Origin: Streptomyces griseiscabiei
GTDB lineage: Bacteria > Actinomycetota > Actinomycetes > Streptomycetales > Streptomycetaceae
Assembly: GCF_020010925.1 (NCBI RefSeq)
Contig: NZ_JAGJBZ010000006.1
Coordinates: 186,001-250,000 of the forward strand
Length of the DNA stretch: 64,000 bases
Direction of reading: 5' to 3'
The position numbers and the translations under genes are program-made. Within the stretch, counting starts at the first letter, position 1; every line of letters starts with the position of its first letter. This document shows positions 52,972 through 61,434 of the stretch, piece after piece. The notes below the pieces were generated by a model. It searched no databases. It was not told the DNA's origin and saw nothing but the letters and a program-made list of their open reading frames with translations.

Positions 52972-55324
52972 ACGCGGACTCCTTCAGCTCGCCGTAGGTG
53001 AACCCGGCGGCGGTCAGCGCGCCCAGGGTCGGGAAGGCCGCGGTCAGCTGCGCGTACGTCGACAGGGTCACCACCACCGGGTCCGCCGGGGTGTCCGGGG
53101 TGAGACCGGTGTCGGAGGGCGTCCCGTTGGGCTGGGTGCCGCGCAGGGTGAGCGTCTGGCGTACGCCACCGTCCGCGACGGCCGTCGTGTTCACCCCGAT
53201 CACCCAGGCCAGGGTGTCCAGCCGGGTGCCCGAGGTGTCGGTGAGCCGGACGACGTCGCCGAGCTGCACACGCGGGTCGTACAGCACCTCGACGTCACCG
53301 ATCACCGGCACCGGGTACTGGCCGGCGTCGTGGAGCGCGTCGGCGATGCCCTGGGCCGAGGCCAGGTCCTGGATCCAGTCCGTGGTCTCGCCGGTGTGCT
53401 CCTGACGGCCGTAGAACCGCTCGCTGTCGGTGTTCGGGACGTAGGCGGTGGCCGGCCGTTCGACAGGGTCCGCCTTCGGCTTCAGCGTCATCAGGAAGAC
53501 GGACGGCGTCCCGGTCTTGGTGGCCGTGTACAGCGGCTGGGCGGTGCGGTTGCTGAACCGCACGACCAGATAGCCGTCCTCACGGCGGGTCAGCACGTCG
53601 ACCGCGCCCTTGACCGCCGTCGTGCCGGCCGCGGTGGTCGCGAAGCGGACCTGGGAGCCCGCCGTGACCACCGAGTCGTCGTCCGAGGTCGGCGGACCGA
53701 TGTCGAACTCCTCCTCCGCCATCACGTACGACACCGTCAGCGTCCCGTTCGCCGGGATCGTGCGGACGACCGTGTCGGTGTACGTGGTGCCGGCCGCGGC
53801 CCCGAAGTCCTCCCACACCTTGGCGGGCTGGACGACGTAGTTGCGGCAGGCGTCGATCTCCTCCGTGAGGGTCAGCGAGGCGATGTCCCGGACCGAGGTG
53901 AGCGTGAGGTCGGCCTCGGTGGGCGGCGCGCCGAACCGGGTGTGGTTGCGCCACCGGAAGATGCCGCGCTCGTCGAACTCGGCCGTCGACATACCGGCCT
54001 TGGCGATCTGCCCGATGGCCTCCCACTGCGATCCGGAGACCCGGGGGATCGCGTACAGCGGGAGGATCGCGTCATCCAGCTGGGCGCCCTTGGTCCAGGT
54101 GCCGGTCTGCGCGAAGACCGCCGACGTCGGCATGCCCGACAGCCCGCTGGTGAGCTGGACGCCCTCCACGGCCATGTCGGTGGTGAGCTTCAACTCCCGC
54201 AGCTCGGAGGCGTACTGCAGCCCGTAGGTCTCGACGTACGTGCCGACGCCGCCCAGGTAGTGGGTGCCGTCGGGGCCGGTCAGCCGGGGCTGCACGGTCG
54301 GGTAGACCGAGGTGCCGGTGGAGCCGGTGGTGTCGAACAGGGCGCCGATGTGCCACGGTCCCTTGAGGCCGCGCACCCCGGGCCAGTACCACTGGAAGTA
54401 CCAGTACGCGCCGTCCACGGTCGCCGAGACCATCCGTACGGTGCCCTCCGCGAAGTTCACCTCCATGCGCAGCGAGCCGCGCGCGGTGCCGGTGCGGTCC
54501 AGCAGGAGTTCCAGGGTGACCGTGTCGCCGGGGCCGAGGGCCGGGTTGACCCAGGCCTCCGCGAACAGCCTGGTCCCGGGCACGGTGACCCGGGAGCGCG
54601 GGAACCAGCTCGCGGTGACCCCGGTCTGCTTCGGCAGCAGCGCCATCTCGTGCGGGGCGCCGTCCCGGGTCCAGGAGTACGCGGACGCGGGCGGCAGCAC
54701 CTCCGGCTGGCCGTACGGCGCGGCGAAGCCGCCGTGCAGACTCGCGTGGACCAGGGTCAGCGGCTGGCCCTCGACGAAGCCCGGGTGGCGGGCCGGCGGC
54801 GCGGTGAGCACGCCCGCCTGGCGCAGCAGCTCGTCCACGCACCAGGTGGCGGTGGCGACCGGCCGCCCGTAGTTGAACCCGGCGTACGGCTTGGGCAGTT
54901 GGGCCGGGCCGCGCAGCCGCTCGGCGCCGTCCAGCGCCGTGAGCTGCACGGTGTCGGTGCCGGCCTGCGCGGAGCGGGAGCGGACGGTGCCCCGGAAGGC
55001 CGGCAGGGTGCTCGGGCCGACCCCGCCCCGGTGCACCACGGACTGCCCCGGGCGGGCGAGGTCGCCGGTGGTGTGCAGCGCCCAGGGGGCGTACAGCTCG
55101 GGCGCCGACACCCCGCCCCTGCCGGACAGCTGCACCTGGAGCTGGGCGGCGGAGGAGCCGGAGAAGGCCCGCATCGCGGCCGGCAGGTCGGTCGCGTACG
55201 TCCGCTCCAGCTGCCACGACTGGACCTGCGCGGAGACGTCCTTGCCGCCGAGGCGGGTGGTGTGGACGGTGGTGCGCTCACCGGCCGCGAGCGCGGACTC
55301 GGTGGCGTCGTCAGCCTGCTGCAC
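52964..55324 (-). CDS. Tail-tip / minor tail protein
   Basis: The 786-residue protein starts at GTG 55324, overlapping the distal-tail gene by 14 bases. Residues 10-150 resemble a tail-tip base (ERTTVHTTRLGGKDVSAQVQ, then TDTVQLTALDGAERLRGP). A central beta-sandwich near 270-390 looks like a LamG/jelly-roll carbohydrate-binding part (GSLRMEVNFAEGTVRMVS, WHIGALFDTTGS). Residues 560-720 return to gpD/Tal-like sequence (VEVLYDPRVQLGDVVRLTDT). The position after the distal tail protein and before the fibre fits the Tal protein of siphoviruses. No glycanase or peptidase motif was seen. Confidence 0.78.
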   Translation of the reverse strand: MQQADDATESALAAGERTTVHTTRLGGKDVSAQVQSWQLERTYATDLPAAMRAFSGSSAAQLQVQLSGRGGVSAPELYAPWALHTTGDLARPGQSVVHRGGVGPSTLPAFRGTVRSRSAQAGTDTVQLTALDGAERLRGPAQLPKPYAGFNYGRPVATATWCVDELLRQAGVLTAPPARHPGFVEGQPLTLVHASLHGGFAAPYGQPEVLPPASAYSWTRDGAPHEMALLPKQTGVTASWFPRSRVTVPGTRLFAEAWVNPALGPGDTVTLELLLDRTGTARGSLRMEVNFAEGTVRMVSATVDGAYWYFQWYWPGVRGLKGPWHIGALFDTTGSTGTSVYPTVQPRLTGPDGTHYLGGVGTYVETYGLQYASELRELKLTTDMAVEGVQLTSGLSGMPTSAVFAQTGTWTKGAQLDDAILPLYAIPRVSGSQWEAIGQIAKAGMSTAEFDERGIFRWRNHTRFGAPPTEADLTLTSVRDIASLTLTEEIDACRNYVVQPAKVWEDFGAAAGTTYTDTVVRTIPANGTLTVSYVMAEEEFDIGPPTSDDDSVVTAGSQVRFATTAAGTTAVKGAVDVLTRREDGYLVVRFSNRTAQPLYTATKTGTPSVFLMTLKPKADPVERPATAYVPNTDSERFYGRQEHTGETTDWIQDLASAQGIADALHDAGQYPVPVIGDVEVLYDPRVQLGDVVRLTDTSGTRLDTLAWVIGVNTTAVADGGVRQTLTLRGTQPNGTPSDTGLTPDTPADPVVVTLSTYAQLTAAFPTLGALTAAGFTYGELKESAYV

Positions 55325-56150
55325 CGGACACCTCCACGAGGTCGAGGCTGAAGTTGCGGAACGGGAGCGGCCGGCCGGGGGTGTCGCTGTAGCCGGTCAC
55401 GGACATCGGCGGCAGCCCGTCGCCGGGGACGCCGTCCGCCGCCGTACCGCCGTAGGTGAGGCAGGCACCGGCGAGGGAGTAGGTGCCCGCCGTGCCCGGC
55501 TTGGCGGTCGGGGTGACGAACGCGGCGCCGGCCGGGACGGTGCCGGTGACCAGCGGGCCGGTGGCGGAGACCGTGCTGAGGTAGGTGCCGGTGGGCCCCT
55601 TGAAGTCGAGGCCCACGCTCTCCGTGGCGAGCGCGGCGATCGCGGTCGGCGCCTGGAAGGAGACCTGGAGGCCGGGCGCGACCGGGAAGTTGCCGACGGT
55701 GCCGGCGCAGCGCCAGGCCAGGGCGCTGTTGACGTCCGCCGCGGTGAAGGTGAACGTGCCGGGGGCCGTGAGACTCTCGGTGACCGCGCCGGTCGAGGTG
55801 GTGAACCACTGGGCGAGCCCGGTGATGTCGGTGGCCTTGGCCGTGCCCCGGCCGAGGGCCTGGGCGGCGGTGAGGACGTTGCCGGAGGCCGGGTCCACGA
55901 GGAACACGGTCGGCGCGAGCGAGCTGTCCACGCGCCGGGCGATCCGGTCGAGCGCGCGGGCGTGCGCCGGCGGCAGCAGGTCCCAGGCCAGCTTGACGCG
56001 GCGTACGGGCGCGAGGTTGCGGGTGACGGTGACCCGGCCGCCGAGCGACTTGAACTCGCTGACGCCCAGGTCGGCGGTGCGGTCGAAGGACTTGGCGGCC
56101 TGATCGATCTCGTACATGGAACCGGGCGGGCCGATCCACAGGTTTCCCAT
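55311..56150 (-). CDS. Distal tail (Dit-like) protein
   Basis: The 279-residue protein starts at ATG 56150 after AGGGGAC; the longer upstream frame lacks a ribosome site. It begins MGNLWIGPPGSMYEIDQAA, then KSLGGRVTVTRNLAPVRRVKL, as in actinophage minor tail proteins that follow the tape measure. The C-terminal half is beta-rich and ends with PFRNFSLDLVEVSG. The role is to form the hub joining tube and tip. The name is inferred from gene order. Confidence 0.72.
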   Translation of the reverse strand: MGNLWIGPPGSMYEIDQAAKSFDRTADLGVSEFKSLGGRVTVTRNLAPVRRVKLAWDLLPPAHARALDRIARRVDSSLAPTVFLVDPASGNVLTAAQALGRGTAKATDITGLAQWFTTSTGAVTESLTAPGTFTFTAADVNSALAWRCAGTVGNFPVAPGLQVSFQAPTAIAALATESVGLDFKGPTGTYLSTVSATGPLVTGTVPAGAAFVTPTAKPGTAGTYSLAGACLTYGGTAADGVPGDGLPPMSVTGYSDTPGRPLPFRNFSLDLVEVSGAAG

Positions 56151-56240
56151 GATGTCCCCTGGTGGGTGTGGGCGGGCGGGCGGATGGGCGGTTGCGGGCA
56201 TGAAAAAAGCCGATGGCGGCGGACTGCCGAATGCCATCGA

Positions 56241-56276
<36 letters not shown>

Positions 56277-56318
56277 GTCGGGTCGTCGGCGGCGGTGCTG
56301 CCGGGCCCCGGTGTGCGG

Positions 56319-57377
56319 TTACCGTCGGGCGAGCTGCCGCTGGCCGAGGAACACCGCGCGGGCGATCTCCTGGGAGTCGACCTGGATGACGACGGGCCGG
56401 TCGGCGAGGCGCTCCACGGCGGAGGCGAGGGTGCGCAGGCCCCCGCCGGAGCCGAGCATCCGCTCCAGCTTGGAGAGCGGGATGACGGCCTCGTGCTCAC
56501 CGGCCTCACCGAGCAGCGCGAGCGTGCCGCCGGAACGGGCCTGCACGATGCCGCCCTTGGCGAGCTGCGGGACGGGGAGCGTCGGCAGGTTGAACTGGAA
56601 CCCCTTGCCGCCGATCACCGGCACCCAGTCCGGCACCTTGATCTTGACCCGGTTCAGCGAGCCGATCAGCGCGTTCAGGCCCCGGATCAGCATCCGCGAC
56701 GGCAGCATGAACCCGTTGACGACGCCCTTGAACAGCGGCCCGAGCATCTTCGCCGCCGACGACGAGGCGCTCTTGATGGCGCTCCACGCGGCGACGAGCC
56801 CGCGCTTCACCAGGGCGGCGACCTTGTCCATGTTGACGAACTGGGCGATCAGCGGACCGAGCAGAGTCATGATCAGCCCGAACGGACTCGCCGCCATGGC
56901 CAGGTTCAGCCCCTTCTGAGCGAGCGAGGCCCCCTTGAGCCCCTTGCCCAGGCTGCCCATCGACTTCCCGCCCTTGTCGGCGTTCTTCCCCGCCCTGCCG
57001 ACGGACTTCTCGACGGCGTCGGCCTGCTGCTTGACGCCCTGGAGAGCGGTCTTGGTCTTGTCGGCGGACGACTTGAGCCTGTCGAGCGAGGACTTGAGCC
57101 GGTCGCTGCCCGTCCTCGCCTTTCCGACCCCGGTGTTGACCAGGCCCGCCTGGGACTTGAGTCTGCCGAGTGAACCGTCCAGCTTGTCCGTGCTGCCCTT
57201 CGCCTTCAGCAGGGCGGAGTCGACACCCGCGGCGGACGACCGAATCCTGCTCACCGCACTGTTGGCCCCGCCCGAGGAATCCTTGAGACCCTTCAATCCG
57301 GATGACGCCTGAGTGACTGCGGTGCGCATTCTCGTAAGACTTGAATGGGCCGAATTAATCGATTTGGTGAGGCTCAT
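56319..57377 (-). CDS. Short tail tape-measure protein
   Basis: In this 352-residue protein, residues 1-150 are a Ser/Lys/Gly-rich helical repeat (LKGLKDSSGG, RLKSSLDRLKSSADKTKTAL). Hydrophobic helices follow near 155-205 (NLAMAASPFGLIMTLLGPLI), and then a typical tape-measure C-terminus with QLAKGGIVQARSGGTLALLG and EHEAVIPLSKLERM. Tape measures set tail length at about 1.5 angstroms per residue, so this protein would specify a tube of only about 50 nm. Most actinophage tape measures are two to five times longer. The start is ATG 57377 after GAGGAG. Confidence 0.85.
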   Translation of the reverse strand: MSLTKSINSAHSSLTRMRTAVTQASSGLKGLKDSSGGANSAVSRIRSSAAGVDSALLKAKGSTDKLDGSLGRLKSQAGLVNTGVGKARTGSDRLKSSLDRLKSSADKTKTALQGVKQQADAVEKSVGRAGKNADKGGKSMGSLGKGLKGASLAQKGLNLAMAASPFGLIMTLLGPLIAQFVNMDKVAALVKRGLVAAWSAIKSASSSAAKMLGPLFKGVVNGFMLPSRMLIRGLNALIGSLNRVKIKVPDWVPVIGGKGFQFNLPTLPVPQLAKGGIVQARSGGTLALLGEAGEHEAVIPLSKLERMLGSGGGLRTLASAVERLADRPVVIQVDSQEIARAVFLGQRQLARR

Positions 57378-57399
57378 TTTTTTCGTTTCTCCTCAGAGT

Positions 57400-58128
57400 C
57401 TAGCCGAGGGATTCGGAGAGCTGGCGGACGCTGTTCTTGAGCTCGTTCTGCCTCTGCTTCAGCCCTTCCAGGGAACTGGTGATCTTCTTGACGCTCTCAT
57501 CGGTCTCCTTCTTCGCCCGTTCGACCTGCTTCTCCTCGCTGTCGGCCTTCCGCTTCTGCTCCTGGATGGCCTGGAGGGTCCTGTCCAGCTTCTTCTTCTG
57601 TTTCTCAGCCTCCGTGTACGCCTCGCGGGCCAGTTTCTCGGCTCGCACCGCCTGGTCGGTGAGGAGTTTCGCGGACGTGGAGAGGTTGCCGCCGGCGCCT
57701 CCGGGGGAGCTGTTCGCCGCCGCGGCCGTCCGATTGGCGAGACGCAAGGTGTCGGCGGCGGTCTCATAGCGACGCTCGGCGGTCCTGAAGGCGCTCTCCG
57801 CCCGCAGGACCTTGGCCTCCAGCTTCCTGTCGCCGCGTTCCTCGTCGTCCCGCGCGTGCGGCCAGATGAACTTCTGCCGTCCCAGGAACGAGATGCCCTT
57901 CTCGTCGATCTTGAACGCCGTGAAATCGGCCTTGAAGAGCGTGAGACCGAGAGCCACGCCGGCGATCGCCGCCTTCGCGCCCTCCAGGTCCGCCTTGAGA
58001 CCGGTGACCGAATGGCTCGCTCCCACGGCGATTTTCTTCACCCACTGACCTTCGTCCTGGGTGAAGTAGGTGTTCACGCCGAGGAATTTTGCGGGATCAT
58101 CCCCGGTCGCATACTTTGCGCCTGCCAT
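57400..58128 (-). CDS. Coiled-coil tail-operon protein
   Basis: The 242-residue protein starts at ATG 58128 with GGAG upstream. The first 90 residues are mixed (GQWVKKIAVGASHSVTGLKA, VALGLTLFKADFTAFKI). Residues 110-240 are a long charged coiled coil (KLAREAYTEAEKQKKKLDRT, EEKQVERAKKETDESVKKI). It ends 22 bp before the tape measure. It may be a separated N-terminal piece of a longer tape measure or a tail scaffold. I recognise no named family. Confidence 0.7.
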   Translation of the reverse strand: MAGAKYATGDDPAKFLGVNTYFTQDEGQWVKKIAVGASHSVTGLKADLEGAKAAIAGVALGLTLFKADFTAFKIDEKGISFLGRQKFIWPHARDDEERGDRKLEAKVLRAESAFRTAERRYETAADTLRLANRTAAAANSSPGGAGGNLSTSAKLLTDQAVRAEKLAREAYTEAEKQKKKLDRTLQAIQEQKRKADSEEKQVERAKKETDESVKKITSSLEGLKQRQNELKNSVRQLSESLG

Positions 58129-58230
58129 AACGCAGTCTCCTCTCCTGATGGTGTATCCGAAGGTTGTCCGGCGGCGATGACCGCGCTAGTGTGCTGCTCC
58201 CTGACTGTCACGCCGGGAAGGGGTTCGACT

Positions 58231-58641
58231 GTGCATCCGGCCATCTGGATAGTTGGAATTCTGGCTATTTCTCCTCTCCTTTTCCTGCCGTTCGCCTCGT
58301 GGCCGCTCGTCGTCCGAAGGAATCTGCGCCGACGTGGTGTCACGGTCCCAGGGAAATGCGTACGTGTCGTCTCGGACGAGGGCGCCTATTTCTCTGTCTA
58401 CGAGTATTCGCCGGAAGGGCAGGAGAAGCGCCTGCGAGGCCGGACCGAGGGACGCGGCTGGCCGTTCGCCGACGAAGGGGACGAGGTCGAGGTCATCTAC
58501 GACCGTTCCGATCCCCGGAGTTCACGGCTGTCGGTGGAACTCGGCGATGTCACCGGCTGGCGTTTCGCGACTTATTCGATCATCGCCTGGCTCGTTCTCT
58601 TCGTACCGCTGGAGATATACACCGTCATCTACTACGGCTGA
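58231..58641 (+). CDS. DUF3592-type membrane protein, probable moron gene
   Basis: The 136-residue protein starts at GTG 58231 after GAAGGGG. Two membrane helices, one at each end (AIWIVGILAISPLLFLPF; FATYSIIAWLVLFVPLEIYT), flank an external or cytoplasmic beta domain with VSDEGAYFSVYEYSPEGQ and GDEVEVIYDRSDPRSSRL, the DUF3592 pattern. It is transcribed against the tail operon, which it interrupts. Base composition is lower in GC than the flanks. The function is unknown. Confidence 0.75.
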   Translation: MHPAIWIVGILAISPLLFLPFASWPLVVRRNLRRRGVTVPGKCVRVVSDEGAYFSVYEYSPEGQEKRLRGRTEGRGWPFADEGDEVEVIYDRSDPRSSRLSVELGDVTGWRFATYSIIAWLVLFVPLEIYTVIYYG

Positions 58642-58711
58642 TGAGCCGGAGCGCCTGTGCGCCTGTGCGCTGTGCCGGAATGATTTCGCACACGACCTCA
58701 AACACCTTGCG

Positions 58712-58740
58712 GTGAAATGTACTTACTTCACAATTTACAT
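58712..58740. promoter_or_regulatory. AT-rich dyad upstream of the second rightward gene
   Basis: GTGAA at 58712-58716 and TTCAC at 58727-58731 are inverted, and ATGTA at about 58717-58721 matches TACAT at 58736-58740. The segment is much richer in A and T than its surroundings. It looks like a repressor site and promoter for the gene at 58893. Bases 58642-58892 hold no other supported gene. Confidence 0.45.
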
Positions 58741-58892
58741 GCGTGACGGACACAGCTTCGTCGAGTATCCTCCGCTTGCCCGAAACTCGCTGGTCAGTGT
58801 CGCTTTAGCGGAGAGGTGGCGAGAGGGCACCGGTTCTGCCGGTACGGGGATGAAGTGGCCTTCTTCGGGAGGCGGCGTGACGGGGGTAGTGC

Positions 58893-59339
58893 GTGGACGG
58901 GGAGCGCGGTACGGAGGTTGAGACGGGCGGGGCGGCTCCGGAGGTGGATGTCGCGTTACTCGTCGACGAGTTGGTCAGGCTGGTGCGGGCGCACGGCGGA
59001 TCGGAAGTCGTGCTGTTCACCGCGGCCGAGATGGAACGGCGGGAGTTCGCCGCCTATGCGCATGGCTGGAACGATGCCCTGGCGTCGTTGCCCGCGCAGT
59101 TGCGGCGGCCCGAACTGACGCTGCTGGAAGGCGGCGTGATCATTCCCTTTCCGGGGGAGCCGGACGCCGGCGATGCCGAGGGCGCCGGACAGGGGGTGGC
59201 CGGGAATCCCGCCCCACCGCCCCGGAAACGGCGGCCCCGATTCGTCGAGAAGAGCGCTCGATCGAAGTCGCCGACCATCCCGAAGCTCGAACGTGGGTCA
59301 TCCCGGCGGCCGGACCGCCGGGATTTTTTTGACCACTGA
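58893..59339 (+). CDS. Small protein of a tail-linked family, copy 1
   Basis: The 148-residue protein starts at GTG 58893. Residues 15-75 are helical with LFTAAEMERREFAAYAHGWN, shared with the convergent gene at 59439 (TEIEKREFKAYGQGW). The tail is basic and Pro-rich (PPRKRRPRF). The last codons run through a T-rich terminator hairpin at 59302-59328, which is unusual. I do not recognise the family. It is one of two rightward genes interrupting the tail operon. Confidence 0.65.
   Translation: MDGERGTEVETGGAAPEVDVALLVDELVRLVRAHGGSEVVLFTAAEMERREFAAYAHGWNDALASLPAQLRRPELTLLEGGVIIPFPGEPDAGDAEGAGQGVAGNPAPPPRKRRPRFVEKSARSKSPTIPKLERGSSRRPDRRDFFDH
59302..59328 (+). terminator. Classical terminator with T-run
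   Basis: CCCGGCGG and CCGCCGGG form a stem over CCGGA, followed by ATTTTTTT. A T-tract of this length is rare in Streptomyces and typical of phage or imported genes. It overlaps the last 12 codons of the gene before it. Confidence 0.88.
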
Positions 59340-59438
59340 CATGTGTGGCCGCCGCCGGACCGTGGACGCGTGTGCGTCCGTGTGCCGTTCGCTCGGCTCG
59401 CTCGGTTCGTTCCGTCCGCTCCGTCTGCTCCGTCCGCT

Positions 59439-59813
59439 CTACAGGTCGTCGTCCGACGGGTGGGGGCGGGCGGACGGCGGGTGCGGGTGCGGATGGGGGT
59501 GCGGGTGTGATGGCGCGGCCGGCGGGGGCGTCTGCTGCGGGAACGGCAGGATCTTGCCACCGGGGTCGCGGTGGGGTGGCGCGCCGGGGCTGCGCAGGGC
59601 GGCGGACCGGCGGCGCTGGTCCTCGTGCTCGCCCCGGTCCCGCCAGCCCTGCCCGTACGCCTTGAACTCGCGCTTCTCGATCTCGGTCCGGGTGGTGACG
59701 ACCAGGTCTGCCGGGACGGCCCGTTGCATGCGTACGGCAAGGACCTGTCGCAGTTCGGCCTCGGCCCTGTCCAGCTCGACGCCGCCCCACGGCTCGCCCT
59801 CGTTGTTCGTCAC
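59439..59813 (-). CDS. Small protein of a tail-linked family, copy 2
   Basis: The 124-residue protein is given the start GTG 59813 after a GGGGAGTGGGGG stretch. The helical core VTTRTEIEKREFKAYGQGWR matches copy 1 across the convergent gap. The C-terminus is Pro-rich with a His-Pro run (HPHPHPHPHP) that could bind metal, and it ends in SDDDL. The function is unknown. The gap 59340-59438 holds a run of CTCGGTTCGTTCCGTCCG-like imperfect repeats. Confidence 0.65.
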   Translation of the reverse strand: MTNNEGEPWGGVELDRAEAELRQVLAVRMQRAVPADLVVTTRTEIEKREFKAYGQGWRDRGEHEDQRRRSAALRSPGAPPHRDPGGKILPFPQQTPPPAAPSHPHPHPHPHPPSARPHPSDDDL

Positions 59814-59953
59814 TCGGCCCCCACTCCCCGCAGACTTCACACACATGCTTCGAACATATGCTCGATAACACCTCGCAGAATACCCGAAGTGCCTGTGGTG
59901 GCCAGGACAAAACGGAGGCGGTTCCCGGCCACCTCGCGCCGTCCGGCCGCGGC

Positions 59954-60604
59954 TCACGCGACCTCGTACGAACCCCCGATGCGGATGACGTTGCCGTTCG
60001 CCCAGGCCGCGCCCAGCACTCCGCCGGAGCCGAGCTGGGAGAGATGGGAGGTCGAGGTCGCGGCCGGGCCCCACAGGGTGTAGGTCGTCGCGTTGGTACT
60101 GGCGGCCGGCTGGCAGCTGATCACCGCGCGGCCGTTCGGGCTGGTCCCCACCCCCTGGTGCTGGGGCAGCCCGCCCAGCGCGCCCGCCTGGACCGGGTAG
60201 GAGAGGTGGTAGTTGCCGCTGCCGTACGTCGTGGTGGACCCGAACTGCATGAGCAGCGTGAAGTGGCAGGTCCTGCCGACGATCGCGTACTTGCCGGTCA
60301 GACTGCCGTTGCCGATCGCCGGGTTGGTCGTCTCGGCCGTCCAGACCGGGGTGTACGCGGTCCAGGCGCCCATCGCCACCCACGCCGAGCCGGTGTAGTA
60401 GCTGAGCGTGCCGGGGCTGGTCAGCCAGGCGACCATGCCGGTGGCCGGGGTGGTGATCGTGGCGTCCCGCTCGGCAGCGGTCGCGTACCGCAGGACCGTA
60501 CGGCCGTCGACGCCCTCGGCCAGGGACTGGAGGTGCAGGGGGATGTTCGCGGTGTCGGTGGGCTGCGGGTACGGCAGTCCGCCGAGGGGCGTGTGGAGGG
60601 TCAT
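59954..60604 (-). CDS. Tail fibre / receptor-binding protein 2
   Basis: The 216-residue protein starts at ATG 60604. Its first 75 residues match fibre 1 (PLGGLPYPQPTDTANIPLHL, GMVAWLTSPG) and the remainder is unrelated: WTAYTPVWTAETTNPAIGNG, then TGKYAIVGRTCHFTLLMQF and GSGNYHLSYPVQA, a beta-rich pattern seen in phage fibre heads. It sits 7 kb from fibre 1, between the chaperone and the small protein genes, so the operon carries two alternative binding heads on one kind of foot. Confidence 0.72.
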   Translation of the reverse strand: MTLHTPLGGLPYPQPTDTANIPLHLQSLAEGVDGRTVLRYATAAERDATITTPATGMVAWLTSPGTLSYYTGSAWVAMGAWTAYTPVWTAETTNPAIGNGSLTGKYAIVGRTCHFTLLMQFGSTTTYGSGNYHLSYPVQAGALGGLPQHQGVGTSPNGRAVISCQPAASTNATTYTLWGPAATSTSHLSQLGSGGVLGAAWANGNVIRIGGSYEVA

Positions 60605-60624
60605 GGGACGGGATCACTCCTCGG

Positions 60625-61092
60625 TCAACGGAAGAACTGGACGAGTTCGACGGCCGACGGATTCCGTACCGGCTCGGCGGCCGAGGTCGCCGGCGACGAC
60701 GCCGACGACGGCGGTGGCCCATCGGCCGACGGGGGCGACGCGGTGGCCGACGGCTCCGCGTCCCCGGGCAGCGGGCGCGGTACCGGCGTCGGATAGTCCA
60801 GCGGGTCCGCGTCCTCGTCCCGGTTCACCGTGGCGAACATCCAGTTCGCCTCCGCGAGCTGGTCGACGACGGACGCCAGCAGATGGTCGGCGACGGACCA
60901 GTGAGCGGCCTCGCCGTGGAGTTCCTGGAGGGTCGCGCTGTCGCGTGGCAGATGCTTCACCAGCACCGCGAGCCGGCGGGAGGAGAGCCGGCCGCGGTGC
61001 CAGTCGAGCAGGTCCACGCCGTAGTGGCGGAGCAGGTCCGCTTCGAGGGCCTCGGCGTGTTCGTCGACGAACTCGCCGAGGCTCAGCCTTCC
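60625..61092 (-). CDS. Tail assembly chaperone, frameshift extension (gpT-like)
   Basis: This frame has no ribosome site of its own at its upstream end and reads from the slip site: GRLSLGEFVDEHAEALEADL, then RHYGVDLLDWHRGRL and LAVLVKHLPRDSATLQ, typical of the C-terminal half of actinophage tail chaperones. It ends in a Pro/Ser-rich tail at 60625. GTG 61017 could start a shorter form. It should be made as a fusion to the upstream 95-aa protein by -1 frameshifting. The long form probably binds the tape measure during tail assembly. Confidence 0.75.
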   Translation of the reverse strand, partial: GRLSLGEFVDEHAEALEADLLRHYGVDLLDWHRGRLSSRRLAVLVKHLPRDSATLQELHGEAAHWSVADHLLASVVDQLAEANWMFATVNRDEDADPLDYPTPVPRPLPGDAEPSATASPPSADGPPPSSASSPATSAAEPVRNPSAVELVQFFR

Positions 61093-61370
61093 CCCAGGCC
61101 GAGCCCGGTCTCCTTGCCGTACGCCTCCATGATCGCGGCGATGTCCTGCATGGTGACGTCGAGACGGTCGAAGCGCTCGAACTGGGCGTCGCCCAGCAGC
61201 GCGCGCAGCAGACCGTCCACGTCGTTGTCGTCGAGGTCGCGCAGGGTGCGCGCGGTCTTGCGGGACAGCTCGGTGGGGAGCGTGAAGGTGTCCCCCTCGA
61301 CGGTGAAGGACCAGGCGCGACCGAGCGCCTCCTGCCGCTGGGCACGGGCGGCGCCGACGTCGAATGCCAT
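61083..61370 (-). CDS. Tail assembly chaperone, short form (gpG-like)
   Basis: The 95-residue protein starts at ATG 61370 after AGGAG. It contains FTVEGDTFTLPTELSRKTAR and DVTMQDIAAIMEAYGKETGL, the usual form of the short chaperone next to the tail tube gene. It ends at TGA 61083, directly after the slip site GGGGGAA. The short form coats the tape measure before tube assembly. Confidence 0.8.
   Translation of the reverse strand: MAFDVGAARAQRQEALGRAWSFTVEGDTFTLPTELSRKTARTLRDLDDNDVDGLLRALLGDAQFERFDRLDVTMQDIAAIMEAYGKETGLGLGEG
61089..61095 (-). other. Slippery site for -1 ribosomal frameshift
   Basis: On the coding strand the heptamer is G GGG GAA (0-frame codons CTG GGG GAA GGC TGA). Slipping back one base gives GGA AGG CTG AGC and opens the 155-codon extension. 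Slippage at this point in the tail chaperone pair is conserved in lambda-like and actinobacterial siphophages. The A-site re-pairing (GAA to GGA) is imperfect, so single-tRNA slippage on GGG may be what happens. Confidence 0.68.
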
Positions 61371-61434
61371 GGAACGACTCCTCTTGGTGTGGTGGAGATT
61401 GATGCAGATGGGTGGAGAGGGACGTGCGAGAGGT

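Noticed and set aside
52964..55324. Tail-associated glycanase or depolymerase in the tip protein
   Set aside because: The central beta-sandwich looks like a binding domain; no catalytic motif for a lysozyme, peptidase or lyase was seen.
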